Positions 35,643-49,648 are shown, counted from the stretch's first letter. The stretch is 64,000 nt of DNA from Annona cherimola (GCA_030490835.1 CM059972.1:33335452-33399451); one strand, 5' to 3'. Notes: generated by a model not told the origin, from the sequence alone. Numbers and translations are program-made.

Positions 35643-37095
35643 AAAACCAGAAAGGGGAAGGAGAAAAAGGAGAAGAAAAAGAGGAAGAAAAAGGAGGAGA
35701 AAAAGAAGAAGAATCAAGCAACTCAAGTTGGATTCAAGTTAGGGTTGATTCAAGTAAGTGAAATCTAAGTTTTGAATCACCTAAATCAAGTTTTTCTCTC
35801 TCAATTCATGAGATATGAATATGGTTATAAAGAAATCTTAAAGGCTAAGTTATGATGCCTTAATATGAGGATTGAATGATTTTTGAAAGATTTAAATGAG
35901 ATCAAGAGTTCAAGAAAGTGAAAATGGAAGTTTAAGTTGGATTTTGAGACGAAAGCTAACTTGGAAAATCTCAAAACCCTAAACCAAGTTGCTGTATGAT
36001 TTAATCATGTTGATTTGGATGTAATTCATTTTATTTTGAATTACATATGATGATTTAAGAATTTGTTAATGATTTTAGCAAATATGAAACCCTAAGTATC
36101 AAGAAAGGCCTAATTTTTCCATTATTGGGTTAAAATTTATACAAGGAATTGCTTAAATTATTTATGAATGAATTTTAGGGTAAAGTACTTTAAATTGAGG
36201 TCCCTTTAGATGTCTTAAGTGGGCTGGATGAGTTTGCCCTAAATATGATTTTTTTAGAGCATGCATGTGGGACATCCAAAAGGGGGCCAAAACGGGTGCT
36301 TTCCATATGACTTTTTTTGCTATTTGTAATGAAATAATTTATCAATTTTTTTGAGGGTAAAATACCCTATTTTTAAGGTACTTTGAGTTTCCAAAAGTAT
36401 TTGAAAAGATTATCCCTAAATCTAATTTTATGGATATATGTTTGGACACGTCAAAATGGGTTAAATGGATACCCTATATGTATGAAAATGTTGCTGTTAT
36501 GGAAACAAATGAATTATGAATTTTAAATATTTGATAATACCCTAAATTTGGGTTAATAAAAGCACATTTAGTTGCTGAAAATTATGACTTAAAATTCTGT
36601 TATGATTTAAGTCTTGAAAGAGGCGTTGAAATGATGAAAAATGAGTCTTAACATGGCTGTTTTGGAAATCAGTGGTAAATGGATTAAAAATCAGAAATTA
36701 AACCCTAAATTATATGTTAATTAATGGGTTTAATGATGATGAATTTGGGTGTAAGTTTCTGTGTTAAGAAAATTTAAGAAACACATAATTTATGTGTTGT
36801 ATGTCAAACATATATAGAGCATATATGTGAATGAATGATATATGGCTTATGTGAATTTGCTAAAATGCAAAATATGCATAAATATATGATAAAATGCATA
36901 AGGATATTTTTGTATGAATGAGGATTAATTATTTCAATATTCGAGATTTATTAATGAAGCTTGAAACGTCACTTATATGCTTAGAATAAGCATTGACGTA
37001 GGAAAAATGAAAAATGCATGAAAAATGGTTAATGGGAGATATAAATTCCTATATGTTGAGATATGAATGTATGCTATGTATTTTCCCTAAATATG
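35643..37095 (+). repeat. E1 3' LTR, piece 2
   Basis: Continues piece 1 at CAAAACCAGAAAGGGG and matches 3480-4917. It has the purine leader and a GTAAGT donor-like site at 35754, preceded by a short duplicated stretch (GGATTCAAGTTAGGGTTGA). It ends with ATATG (37091-37095), one copy of the next insertion's target duplication. Confidence 0.9.
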
Positions 37096-37682
37096 TGTGG
37101 CTCCCCACACCGAGACGTCACTTCCTTACCTCAAGACCTTATTGATTGGTAAATGTGAATCAGGATTGTTGCCCTGATCACGCGGCGGTTCTTAATTGGA
37201 TCTCGTCCAATTTTTTTTTCGTTCATCATCGTTCATATCTCTATATTTCACACCATTATTCATCAATCATTTCTTTGCAATCAACATCATACATCATACA
37301 AGCGGCAATACACTTGTAGTAAATTTCATCATCTCATTCATAGCATCTCTTCATACTTTTCTACAATTACATTTACATTCCACACATACATACATTCAAT
37401 CATTAAATCACATAGAACTTATAATTCTAAATAAGTTCATATACATCAACATACCTTAGCACTTCAAACCATGCTATCCTATTTCTTATAGCTCACATGG
37501 CTACCGTCACGTACCTTTTCTTCACCTGCTTAGGTTCGCATCTTCTTGAGTTTCTCGGTACCTGTCTAAGGTTTGGGAAAACAAAACGTGAGTGACAACT
37601 CAGTAAGCAAGCATTTTATATTTTAAGGGCAAGGCTTCCTTTAAAACCTTTTTCTTAAACATATTGAACATATTTTTATTTG

Positions 37683-38175
37683 AGGACATATATATATGTC
37701 CTAAAACATTATCATAAAATCCTTGTTCATAAGGACAGTTCCATGTCCTTGAACATTTTTCATAAATATTATTCTTAAAATTATTTACAACCACGTGTGA
37801 GCTTGTTAAGGCAAAACTTATACGTTTTACCCTCTTTAATTAATTTCTTTTAGTCTTATATGAACATTTCTAATGTTCAAAGACATTTACATAAAATCAT
37901 CTTTCATTAGTGGACGTTTTACGTCCAAAACATTTTTCCTCATAACTCCTTTTTAGAGAAGGACATTATCATGTCCTAAAAACATCATACCCATAAGCCT
38001 TTCTCGGCAAAAGACATTTCTATGTCCAAAAACATTTTTCATCTTAAATTCCTTTAGCCAAGAGACATTCGATGTCTCAAAACATTTTTGACATATCTTT
38101 TTTTTGGAATGGACATTCATATGTCCTAAACACTTTTCCATTTAAGCCCTTTTTGAAATGGACATTCTCAAGTCC
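37683..38175 (-). repeat. Array of nine GGACAT-type hairpins with paired stem changes
   Basis: Dyads at 37683-37702 (20-bp palindrome), 37731-37750 (arms AAGGACA/TGTCCTT), 37861-37879 (TGAACAT/ATGTTCA), 37911-37927 (TGGACGT/ACGTCCA), 37961-37976, 38012-38026, 38062-38078 (GAGACAT/ATGTCTC), 38111-38126 and 38159-38175. Spacing varies from about 50 to 110 bases. Bases differ between units, but both arms usually change together. On the sense strand several loops are purine-rich (GATA, AGAA, ATGA, TAGAA, AAA). Confidence 0.8.
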
Positions 38176-38680
38176 AGAACCAAGTTTGACATAAATCTTT
38201 TTCATAATCCCTATCTTGGGGCTTGTTTAAAGCAAACAAGGCAATTAAAATACATAACCCATTTTCATAAATGCATTTGCATAAAAATATTTCCTTTCAT
38301 CCTTATTATTTACACTTTTGTGTAAAACACCCTATTTTTAGGGTAACCATGTCATAAAAATCCCTTTAGGATGAATTTTATAAAAATATAGTTTCATGTC
38401 CCAATCTTTGGGCTTTTCAAAAGCAAAACATAAGAAAATGCATTTCTCTCCATCCAGTAGTGACACTTAGCAAGTGATCACTCTACCTTTTGGAAGAGAA
38501 TCCTAACAGCACACTAACCAGGCGGCTGTTTTCTTTATCCTGCTCCCATCTCAAGGAGGGCGCCGCTGGCCTCCTGCCATCCCTTAGCGACTTGGCCATA
38601 TGTAGAGTGGGCCCCGGCCATCCCAATTGTGCTCTACAACCGGCCTATTCCTTATACTGGTGTACCATATATTATCCTGA

Positions 38681-38846
38681 CGGACCGCAGTTCGTTTGGT
38701 TTAAAGAACCACGGACCGCAGTCCGTGTCCTTTTAAACCGAGATCACAGACCACAGTCTGCATCCATACTTGAAAAACATTATAGACCGAAGTCTATATT
38801 TTTTTAAAAATAATTTTTGAAAACACATCACAGACCGCGGTCCGTG
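38681..38846 (-). repeat. Array of five UNCG-type hairpins (S4)
   Basis: Units near 38681-38694, 38710-38727 (CACGGAC/GTCCGTG), 38747-38760 (CAGAC/GTCTG), 38781-38798 (TATAGAC/GTCTATA) and 38829-38846. In the LTR sense direction the loops read TGCG, TGTG, TTCG and CGCG. The 38781-38798 unit gives C(UUCG)G, the classic very stable tetraloop. Stem sequences differ between units but remain paired. Confidence 0.78.
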
Positions 38847-41800
38847 TCAACTTGTAAAGCGAGCACACCCACTTTAAACAAGTTGTCATTTGAAATCTAG
38901 TTTTAGGATGACCTTCGTTAAATTCTTTTAGAAATATTTTGAGTAAAACATTTTGATAAACATTTGAAATGTTTGAGAAACAATACATCTTAAAAACCCT
39001 TATAAAAAAATTCAAAACTTTTGGATTTCCAAAAATAAACCATATATTTCTCTAATATTTTCTTTGTTTCCATTTCAGGGCCTTTGGCTTACAAACGTTA
39101 TGCAATTATACCATCCCCTTCTCCACAACCTAAAAATTATATTATTGTCCACATATCTATTATACTATTGTTTACATAAAGGGGAATTGCATAGTCTTTT
39201 GCATGCCATTTAACAACCTGAAATTAAATCATTTTATGAAATCACTTATTAGGTTGGTTATCCTTAAATCTCGTTCAACAATATTCGTATAAACATTTTT
39301 GAAAATATTTTCATCATAGATTTTCTTATCTAAAGGAAATCAAAACTTTTCGAATATCATTTCAAAACATACAGACTATGTCTAAAATATCATTTATAAT
39401 TAAATATCTTCACATAGCAAATTAATCTTTCTCTTTTATAATCTTAATAATTTATTATAAAACATCATAAGAGAAATTCAAAAGTTATTTACATTTGTTG
39501 TTTTGTGAAAAAGGGCAAAATTTCCTTTTTCTTATAAAATACTTTTGAAACAACATCATAAAAACTTGCTTACTTAAAAGAAAATTCCTGAAAAATATTG
39601 ACATAAAACATAAAATTCTTTAAAATTATATTTATGGAGAACTTGCTTACTCATAAGCAATTTCTCAAATCCATTAACATAAAGCATTCCTAACATTGGC
39701 AACACTCGAGATAAATTATTTATCTTAAACAGTGTTGCTTACTTCCTATGAAGCAGACTTTAATGCTTTTCATTAAAGCCATCATTTTTCAAAACTTGTG
39801 CTTGTCCACTTGTAAAACATTCATAAAAACATCGGCATATCATCATTTCATCACAAAAGGAAATATCAGTAATTTGAAAAGTTCGCTTGCTTACCTATTC
39901 ACCCTTAGCTTCCCAAGTTAGCTCTCTCTTTGCTTTTGCCTATATATACAATTGACATAGTATTCATAACACTTTCATTGGCTTGCATAATCCTAATTTT
40001 CCAACTCATAATTCATTTCATGCATTAACTACTTGAATTTCAAGTGGGTTTTCATATGCATAGCATATAATCATGCCTTTCGTCATTTGATGCATATCAC
40101 TCCGTACCCCATGTGTAGGGTATTCCTTCATACACCTAACAAAAATTCATACATCATTACACGAGGTCTCATACCTCTCATTTTTTATTTTTCATTCATT
40201 TTTCATGTTTCATAAGTCGACGTTCGTTTTAAACATACATTCGACGTGTTAAACCTCATATATTAATCTTAAAATTTAAGATTAAAATTACTCAACCATT
40301 CCAAAACTTAGTCATCTCTTTTTACCATAATTCCATTCCTTTTTTCATTTTAACACTTCACATAATCTATTTATCATTTTCAACATCAAAACATGGAAAT
40401 CGGGTCTTATACGTAACCCTAAGTTCCATCCTTTCTAAAACTCACCTTTAATAGATTAAATCCTCATAATCACTTATGATACTTGTTTATATCCTATTAT
40501 AATATTAAATTCCATCCCAAAAATCTGGAATTTAATATTTATCTTGATTTATTCCTTAAGTTGTCCATAATGCTGAATTCAGGCACAATGAATTCTCAAA
40601 ATCTTGAATTAAGATCAAATCAAGTATTTTTGATCTTAAATTTCTAAAATACCTTAATAACTACATTAATTAACCAAAATAAATATTTCCATCATGAAAT
40701 ATTAAGTATTTCTATTTATTTTTGTATTTTTACTCTGCTGGACAGCAGCATCCATTTTCAGACAGTCCAAGTCACGTTAATTATTAGGTATATTTATACC
40801 CTTAAAAATTAATTTTTTATTTTTTATTGTAATTATAGATATTTATTATATATTATTTAAAATTTTCAGCCCCAATGTCCTTGTATAACAATTATTAAAA
40901 ATCATTTGGTGCCGCTAATCCTGACACCCGTTCAACCCTGTTCAGGTTGATTTTCTCGGATTTTTAATTTCCAACATGATTAGAATTTTGATTTGAAAAT
41001 TAGGTCGTTACTTAATAATACTGTCATTAGTCTTCCCACAAATTTTTACGATAAAAATAGTTCATTTACTAGTTCTTCCATATTTTTCTTTCCTAGTTCA
41101 GATTTTCTACACTTAAGTGTAGATTAGATGATATGGGTTGGTTAATCCTCAAATTAAACTTTATAAATCAAATTATATAATTCATATAATCATGAATCAT
41201 CATATAATCATGATTAAACATCAAAACAGCAACATCACATATGATTTAAGAAAATTTCAGTTATGATTTTCAACCCATAATCAAGGGTATACTTACATGT
41301 ATTGGATCAAACTTGGACTCCACTTTTCCTAGCTTGAATCCCATTCTTCTTCTCCATTTTTCCTTCTCCTTTTCTCCTAATTTCCTCCCTTTCTTGCTCC
41401 TCATGCTACTGAAAAAAAAATGGAACGTGCTTGCCTTGCTTGGGGGTTTTTCCCCTTAGCATTTTTCTCTCTCCTCAACCCTTCATACATATGAACGTAT
41501 ACTTGGGCATAAGCTGGATTTTCTAGCTTTGTGGGACCCATTTTCCACATCACTTAGCAACTAATTAAATCATGCTTATCCCCCTTTTCTTACATGGAAA
41601 AATATGGGCCATTTAAATTAGAAAATTATTTTTTATAAATCCATTAAAATCCACATCATTAATGGACAAAATCTGTCCATATAATGCAACATCCCTTTGC
41701 AGCAGTCTTTTGCCATTTTTTCCAACGAATTTTTACTTTAATTTATGAATAATTAACTACCCTAGGTATTAGCCTAATTAGGGGACCATTTATCTTATTA

Positions 41801-42848
41801 AAAAAATCATAAAAAATTACATAATGCAGCCTTTGAAGGTGTACCTCCCTTCCTTCATGTAGTTGTCCACTTGGGTGGGGTCCACTTGCAGCATCTTTTG
41901 AACGATTTTTCCACTTAATTTCTACTTTAATTAATCTGTATTTAATTACCCTAGGTAAATAGCTTAATTAGGGGTCAATTTAGCTATTAAAAAAATTAAT
42001 AAAAAATCCAAAAAGCTGCCTCTACCGTGACCTCCCTCTTGCTCCATAATGCAGTCCACTTGGTGGGGTCCACCTATCATGGACTTTTTGGCATTTTCTT
42101 GGCACACAAATCAACCCAAATCTCGTCCACTATTCACCCTAGCTGCCTAGGTCATTCAAATACACATTTTTCATTTTTTTAAAATTCAAAAATCCCATGC
42201 AATAGCCCCTTGATCGTCCATGTGTGGGCCACCTACATTGTCTCACTTGAGCTAGCTCATTAGCTCCTTAATTATATCATTAATCACTTAATTTTATTAT
42301 CATTAGCTTAATTCCAAACCTCTCATTGCATAGATCTCATAATTTTAACCATTTCGTCTCAATTTGACTTTTCTAGTTCAAGTTATGACTATTTGAAGTT
42401 ATCCTTGAATTTTAATGGTGATGATTGATTTTCACCTTAATTTCATCCTAATTTTCATAATCCAACCTTTCCATATGATTAAGCACAAAATTATGTGCTT
42501 ACCTTTCAATTTTCATCTTAATCCGCCTTCCCGGCGCCAAGTTATGCATTTTCTAGCATTTGCTACCTTAACTCCATAATTACCAACATAATCTCCATAA
42601 ATTAAATCTTAATATATGAGGTAATTATCCTCAATATATTTTCATTTCCTAATCCTCATTAAGAATCTTTAATCACATTGACCTATATCGGCTTATATTG
42701 ATCATTCATCATCATTTGCCCTAATTGCAATAAATCATCAATATTGCTTAGGAAAATCATTTATAATTCCACTAAACCATACATGATCCATTTATATATG
42801 CCAAATGCATATATGTAAGCCTTACTTGGGTCCGGGTATCACAATATG

Positions 42849-44195
42849 GGATTAAAATACAATATGGAATGAATGATATGATGCACAAGTGCCTGTCATA
42901 TATGTATAAGCGACTTGAAAATCCAAGTTGATTATGTATGATACGGATTATGAGATTGGAAAACTAAGTAAATGCAAGAAAATGGCTAGTTATGAATGCA
43001 ATGCTATGTGTATGTATAGGCAAAGATAAAGAAGTTAACGAGGTGGAAAGCTAAGCAAGAAAGGTAAGCAAGCGGTTTTCTAAAATGCTTTGTTTTATCA
43101 AATATGATAAAATGCTTATCAATGATGTTCTAACTGTTTAAATGAGTTAGCAAATGAATGATTTCAATTCTTTCTAAGTTGTTTAAGGATAGTCATTCCT
43201 TATCTAAATGAGTATTGAAATAAATGAATTACTTACTGCTTTTCAAGTACTTATGTTAAATGATGAGTTCATGATTTATGAATGAAAAATTATACTAGCA
43301 TGTCAAAGTTCATGTTTATGAAAGAAAGCATGTGCACATAAGGATGAGGTCCGCCTCAAAGGTGTAAGCGGACCGAATGTCACCCTTTGGTGCGGCCAAG
43401 TCGCTAAGAGAGGCCGAGGCCCGGCGGCGCCTCCCTGGAATGGGAGAGAGGTTGAAAGTGGATGGTTTCCTAGCTAGCTACTATCCAAAGGAATTTCATG
43501 ATTTTAAATGATACATTGCATTGTTTATAATATATTCTGAATGGGTATGAGAAGCATGTTTTAAGATATATCCTTGAGAGGTTATAAAGTGGCTTTCCAT
43601 GAATGGTTTATGAAAAAGTTTCTACTCTATTGGTAGTTGATCACTTGCTAAGTGTCTTCAATCGAATGGAGAGAAATGCATTTATATAACTTGCCTTGAA
43701 AATGAATTTCCTGAAAACCTTATAGCTTGCTTTCCGACTCAGTTTTGTTTCCAAATCCTAAAGACAGGTGAAGAGGAGAACCATGCAAGGAGCACAAGAG
43801 GAAATTCAAGGAAAATAATGAATTTCTACAAGTTCTCATGATAGAACTCTGTGATATGTATGGTTGTATGCTAATGACATTATTGATGTTTGAATGTTGT
43901 ATAAAGATTTTGTTATGCTTATGACTATGTGATGATTATGACTATAAATAGCGAAAAAAATTTATGGTCAATTATTAAGAATGATTTATAATGAAATGGT
44001 TAAGTATGGAAAATTATGAGATCATATGTGTATATTTCAAATGGGATATATAAAATGATATAAACTCCTAAGGAGTTAAGATAAAAGGGATAAATATCCA
44101 AAGAGCCCGCCAAGTGACAGGGCCACAATCCTGATCACGCTTACCAATCGATAGATTTTAGAGTAAGGTTGTGATGCTTGGGCTGGGGCGCCATA
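42849..44195 (+). repeat. E1 3' LTR, piece 3
   Basis: Matches about 4923-6272: exon-like block 43020-43063, core 43330-43490, stem-loop 43567-43586, acceptor-like AAAGACAG ending near 43767, terminal hairpin 44114-44138. The LTR ends GGGGCGCCATA; the expected CACA end has a C-to-T change. The GTCGC target copy follows at 44196. Confidence 0.9.
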
Positions 44196-44561
44196 GTCGC
44201 ATTGCGGAGTCGACATGGAATGCGACTTGACCCTGAGAATTCGAAGTCTTCTGTATAGCTGTACCCAAGTCGCATCTGGATTCTACTTGGGTTTGCGACT
44301 TCACCTAAGTCACAAGCGGATTCGACTTCGAATGTGACTTCACCTATCTCGGAGTCCCAATTTCAGCTCTGGAACATTTATTACATTTGAAGTCAATTTT
44401 GAAGTCGATTTTGGAGTCGACTTGGGAAACGACTTGACCTAAGTTGATGGCTGAGTCGACTTGGGACTACGACTTGGTCTGCTATCTTTTGAAACTTGAG
44501 TTTTTAACCTTTGAAAACACTTAGCAAACTCATTAGTGTCTAATTAATTCTCAAATAGAGT
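44196..44561 (-). mobile_element. Copia C1 LTR, piece 2
   Basis: Continues the GTCGAC-repeat LTR from 2238 (CATTGCGGAGTCGAC...), and matches 52100-52450 of the second copy. Cut at 44561 by an unrelated LTR. No gene. Confidence 0.88.
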
Positions 44562-47500
44562 TGTTATAATGCCCCATTTCTAGATATACTCTATAACTAG
44601 TCCATGGATACTATACGACCTAAGAAAAATTCGATAGCATCTCCCCATAATATATAAGGGGTGGTATGGAATACATGACCTAATATTCATAAACATTTCA
44701 ATTTCATTTCAAAATGTACCATTCAATTCTATATTTATACACTTGTATCTTCATATAATAAGGACATTCATATAGAAGAAAAATTATTGAATTTTATCCT
44801 TACACAACAAGCAAACCAAATGATTATACATTTATGCATCCACAGAGAATATAATCCAATTCAAAATAAAAAATACAGTATGTTTGTCAAAGTGCATCTG
44901 ACTCATTAATCATCTACATATACTAATACCAAAAAAGCATGAATTCGAAAATAACTGTAATTAAAGATATCGTGCCAATGACCTCCAAGATTTGTTCTTC
45001 CACTTGTCCCATCTTGAGGTTCCCCACCTGGCCTGTGATCTAAAGGCAAAATAACAAATCATATGAGTCTAAATAGACTCAGTAAGTAGATAGTGGTTAG
45101 CACAAAATGGAAATAAGTAAAGTTTTGGATGCACATGTTATGATGAAGATAAGACATATGGGTCCAATACCCACTCCCAGATCGTATGCATATAACCACG
45201 TATAAATAGAAGGACACGAACAATCCTCTACACATGTCTATCAAGGGCCATGAACAACCCTATCCTCATGTCAGTCAAGGGCCATGAACAACCCTTTTAC
45301 AACCAACCATTTTAAATAACACATCATACATAACAAACAAGGATAAATGTCATAAACTACACATACAACATCAACAAGGTTTACTTTAAATTCATTATAT
45401 AAAACTATTATACAAGTATTTTACCAAACACATGATAGGTGCAAAAAAAGGAACTTCAGTCCATACTCTCGTTTGAGCCGAATCGACTAACATCACATTT
45501 TAATAATATAAAAACTGCTAACGATTCCTTTACTTCATAAAAATCTTACATTCATAGAAAATTCCCCATGAACCTTGCTTACCCTAACTGTTACGAACCC
45601 TACGCCTCATACCATGAAGTTGTTCGGTGCTACACATTCCCACCAGTCTTATATCATGCTTAACATAAAATTTCATCACTAAATCAAGAAGGTGCGACAT
45701 TTACTTATGTGAAACCCCAACCTAAGTAGGATTCAATATATGCATTGAAAATTTACATGTGATTTATAAGTAAATTTTTTGAATTTTAAATAATTTTTGT
45801 GATTTTGCTAAACTATGGTAATTAGGGCTAAGGATTAGCAATGATGATGCGAGTGATCATTATAAGCTGATATGGGAAAAGGGATTAAAGTGAATTGTTG
45901 GTGGTTGAAAGTTACCAATGTATCATGGATAATGATTTTAAATTATTTGATATGAATTATGAGAATTTAAAGGATAATTATCAAGTTAAGTGGAAAAATA
46001 CTAGAAAATTCATAACTCAACGGCTGTAAGGCGGATTCAAGTGAAATTTGATAGAGAAGTTTATGATGTTGGGCTTGGTATTATGAAATTATTGGGTTAT
46101 GAAAATCCTTGATGAAATTGATGTGATGATTTATTGAATATATCTCAAATCCAACTGTTAACTTTAAACGGCCACAACTTGAGCTAGAAAAATCGGATTG
46201 AGATGAAATTTGAAACGATTGAATGAAATTATGAGATTAACATTTTGGAAGGTTTATATTAAGCAAATTATGTTGGGAAAATTCCTGCATTAGAAAAGGT
46301 TTATACAGTTGACTTTTACACCTCAAAAGTACCATGCATTTAAGGTAAAAGGTGCATGAATTGAATGCAATTTTTAATGGTCCAAATAGGTGTCAAATGC
46401 AGGTAAAATGCAGGTTATTTTATGATTAAATGTGTGTGTAAATTCGTGGTTATGCTTCTGGAATTAATGAGCTAAGGAGAGCTCAAACTAGCATAGCATG
46501 GTGACATGCATATGGACGTTCATGGGCTGTTGCAGGTGTGTATTTTAAATTTTTTATTTTATAAATAATGCACATAAATAGCTGAAATATTGGGATACAT
46601 AAATGAGCATTTAATTATGTGAAAAAATTCCAAGAAAAATCGTAATTTGCAGCTGCCATGAAAGGTGGAAAAAATGGATAGCTTGTTGCATGCAAATGAC
46701 GTGCAAAATGATGTGTGGTTGCTGCAATTTTTGCTAAATTTTTTAATGATAAATTAATGCATGAATTAAAGGGTAATTAGGTATATAATTTACCCTTAAA
46801 TTAGGGTTGAAAAAAATGGAAAAATTCCAAAATGGACAGCAGCTAGGGATGTGATTTGGGGGACAGCTTGAACGGTCATGCTTTGAGCAGAAGTTTGGTT
46901 TAATAAAAAAATGATAAAAATATTTTATATGGCTGTAAATCAACCAGAAAATCAAGAGGATAAGTGAGCAATTAAAGGGCTGTGGAAAATCCAGCTCCAA
47001 GTGGGGCCCATAGCTGGAAAATCCAGATCTATAATGGAATGCTCGGTCAAGTGGAGATGAGGTTTTGTGAAAATTTTCAAAGTGCTGAAACTTGCACCCC
47101 AAGAACAGCAGCCACGTCCAGCATCTAGCCCAGCCAAGAAGGAAGAAAAAAATAAGGAAAAGAAAGGGGAAAAGAAGGGATCACCCATTTAATCAAGTAA
47201 GTATATGATTATTTCAAGTTTATACTTCAAATCTGGAAATTATATGATGTTATAAACCAAAATATGAATAAAGTAGTAAAAAAAGGATTTTCACCATGAA
47301 AATTTGTTTAAAAGCTCATTATATGATGATTAAGGGACGAAAAAATTTTCAGATTTAAATATTAAGCAGGTTTTAATTTACAAATCCAAGAAGATTAACC
47401 TAAACATGGTAAAATGGGTGACAAGATCATCTGTAGAAAAGGATTTTTAATAATTTTTATACAAGGAATTTTGAGCTAAAAATTTTAAATAATATATAAG

Positions 47501-49648
47501 ACATAGTTATTATCACAAGAATAAAATAAAAATTATGTTTTTATGAGTATAAATATGCCCTATAATTCACGGGATTAGGGCTGATCCTAAACTCACAACA
47601 CTGTCCAGCACAGTGAAAATGGCAAAATAAATATATAATGTTAATATTTAGTGATAAAAATTTTATGCAATTTAATTAATATAATTATTGATGTATTATA
47701 GAAATTTAATAATTAAATAACATTATTTGATTATAAATCAAGATTTAGAGATTTCAGTACACCTGATTTCAGCATATGTGGATAGTTTGAGAAAAAAATC
47801 AAAAAGAAATATGAAACCTGTGTAGAAATGATCCAAATTGATATATATGTTAGGAAATAGTGTAATAAAGGATTAAGGACAGAAAAGGTTATTGATAATT
47901 GATATTATTATATATATATGGAATTAATGGTTAAATAAGAAGATGAAACTTAGTGAAAATAAGAAGACAAGGGCTGTTTTGGAAACCTATGATTAGTGGA
48001 TTTAAATCTCATAAAAATATCCTAAATAAAGTGATAACTAAGGGTAATAACCATTCTAAATTAGTGACCAAGTTTCTGACTTAGAAAATTTTATGAAATG
48101 CCTCTTATTGTGTTGCCAAATGGGCATATGTGAAAGGATAAGCATGCATAAGTGGTAAATGACTTATGTAATGTGATTTTGTGCAAACATATATGAAAAT
48201 ATGATATAATTCATGATTATATATCTTTTTAGAGTGCATAATGATCAATTTCAAATTTTGGAATTAATTTATGAAGTTTAAGGTGATGACGTGTGCTTAA
48301 AAGGAGCACCGATGTGTAAATTTTGGAAAATAAGTGAAAAATGGTAAATGAAGGTTAATGAACCTTTAAATGTTAATTATTGGATGATTATTATATGATT
48401 GAATCGTTACCCTACTTATGGGATTGTATATGTTATGTGTTAACTGATGAAATGTGCAAATATGTGCTATCTATGTGTCTAATGACTTGAGAAGTCAAAT
48501 GAAGGATATATGTTAATGAAAATTGGTTGAAAAATTAAGTTGGATGCAAGAAAAAGGAATATATGAAATATTATATTATTCTCATGTATTCAAGGGCAAA
48601 GAAAAGGTAGACTTGGGAAGCTAAAGAAACGCAGGTAAGCAAGCGAACTTTCCAAAATATTGATTTCCTCCTATGTGTTGAAATGATTTCTTTGAAATAT
48701 TGTTTCAAAGGAATTTTATGAAATTTATAAACTTGCTTTAATAAGTTGGTCTCATAGTTTCTTACAAAATAAGTAAGTGAATTTTCAAGCATAATCTTTA
48801 TTTCCAAGTATTAAAATTACTTGATCGTGTTTATATTAATGATGCGGAGAATTGCTTGTAGAGTAAGCAAGCTCAGTTCTTGAAAATATGATGTGCATTT
48901 TAAGATGGTTTTAATATAAGTAAGTTCATACAAGTGTGGTTTACTAAGAGTTTTATCTTAAAAGAGTCTAACTCTTTCATAAAATGATATTCAAAAATAA
49001 ACCATGGAAATTCTATTTACAAGGAGTTTTATTGAAAAATGTAATTCTTTACAAAATGGTTTCTAGAAATAAATAGATGTTTTGAAATGGTTTCCAATAA
49101 ATGTCATAAATTGAATTTATGTACATGTTTTGAGATTTATGTAGGTGTTTTAAAATAATCTATCAAGGTGCCTTACAACTCTTAGAGTTGTAACACTTTG
49201 AATATGCTTTATTCTGATGTTCCAAAAAGATTTAAGGGTGACCAGTCCTACAAAATGATTTGGTGGATTTTATGTTTAAATAATGATCAAAAGATTATGC
49301 AAACTCCTCTATATATAAGAATAACAAGGAAGTGACATGGACAAGACAGATAATGCCATTACAGTAGATGGAAGTGAGTTGCATATGTTTTGCTCATAAA
49401 AATGTTACTAAGAAAAGTTTTGTCTCAGTGAGTTTTGAATTAGTTCAAAAGCTTCTTAAAATGAGAATTTCAAAAGTAGTTTAGCAAATCATTAAAGTTT
49501 TGCAAAATATTGTCTTCTCAAATATTTCAAATGTTTAATAAAATGGATTTATTAAAACATTGCTAAACTCTTTAAGGGTGGTCATCCTAACATCAAGATT
49601 TGGAAATAGTTTACAAAAATGTTTTATTTTCAAAACAAACCATGCCCA

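Larger units (their letters stand above)
37096..42843 (-). mobile_element. Minus-strand solo LTR S4 (5.75 kb)
   Basis: Target duplication ATATG at 37091-37095 and 42844-42848; ends TGTGGCTCCCC and GGGTATCACA. Longest LTR in the window. In sense order it carries an extra AT-rich block (41100-40500) related to about 47400-48000 of S3, the exon-like block (39939-39895), the UNCG-type array (38846-38681), the core, the GGACAT array (38175-37683), an acceptor-like site (about 37580-37560) and the terminal hairpin (37182-37155). Confidence 0.92.
2239..44195 (+). mobile_element. Ty3/gypsy chromovirus-like element E1, with nested insertions
   Basis: Complete but dead LTR retrotransposon inserted in the copia LTR. 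Target duplication is GTCGT (2234-2238) and GTCGC (44196-44200), one C-to-T difference. The 5' LTR is 2239-6272. The 3' LTR is 12478-13704 plus 35643-37095 plus 42849-44195, together about 4.03 kb, the same as the 5' LTR. Without nested insertions the element is about 14.3 kb. It has a tRNA-Met primer site, an extra frame, gag, pol and a purine tract. Domain order (protease, RT, RNase H, integrase, chromodomain) and the gag zinc region point to the Tekay/Del branch of chromoviruses. Confidence 0.9.

Noticed and set aside
37683..38175. Regularly spaced palindromes that could suggest a CRISPR array
   Set aside because: The repeated part is only 15-20 bases, varies between units, spacing is uneven, and the setting is a plant LTR.
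38490..38807. 105-codon plus-strand open frame
   Set aside because: It runs antisense through the GC-rich core and UNCG-type array of S4. GC-richness lowers stop frequency, and the equivalent frame is broken in other copies.
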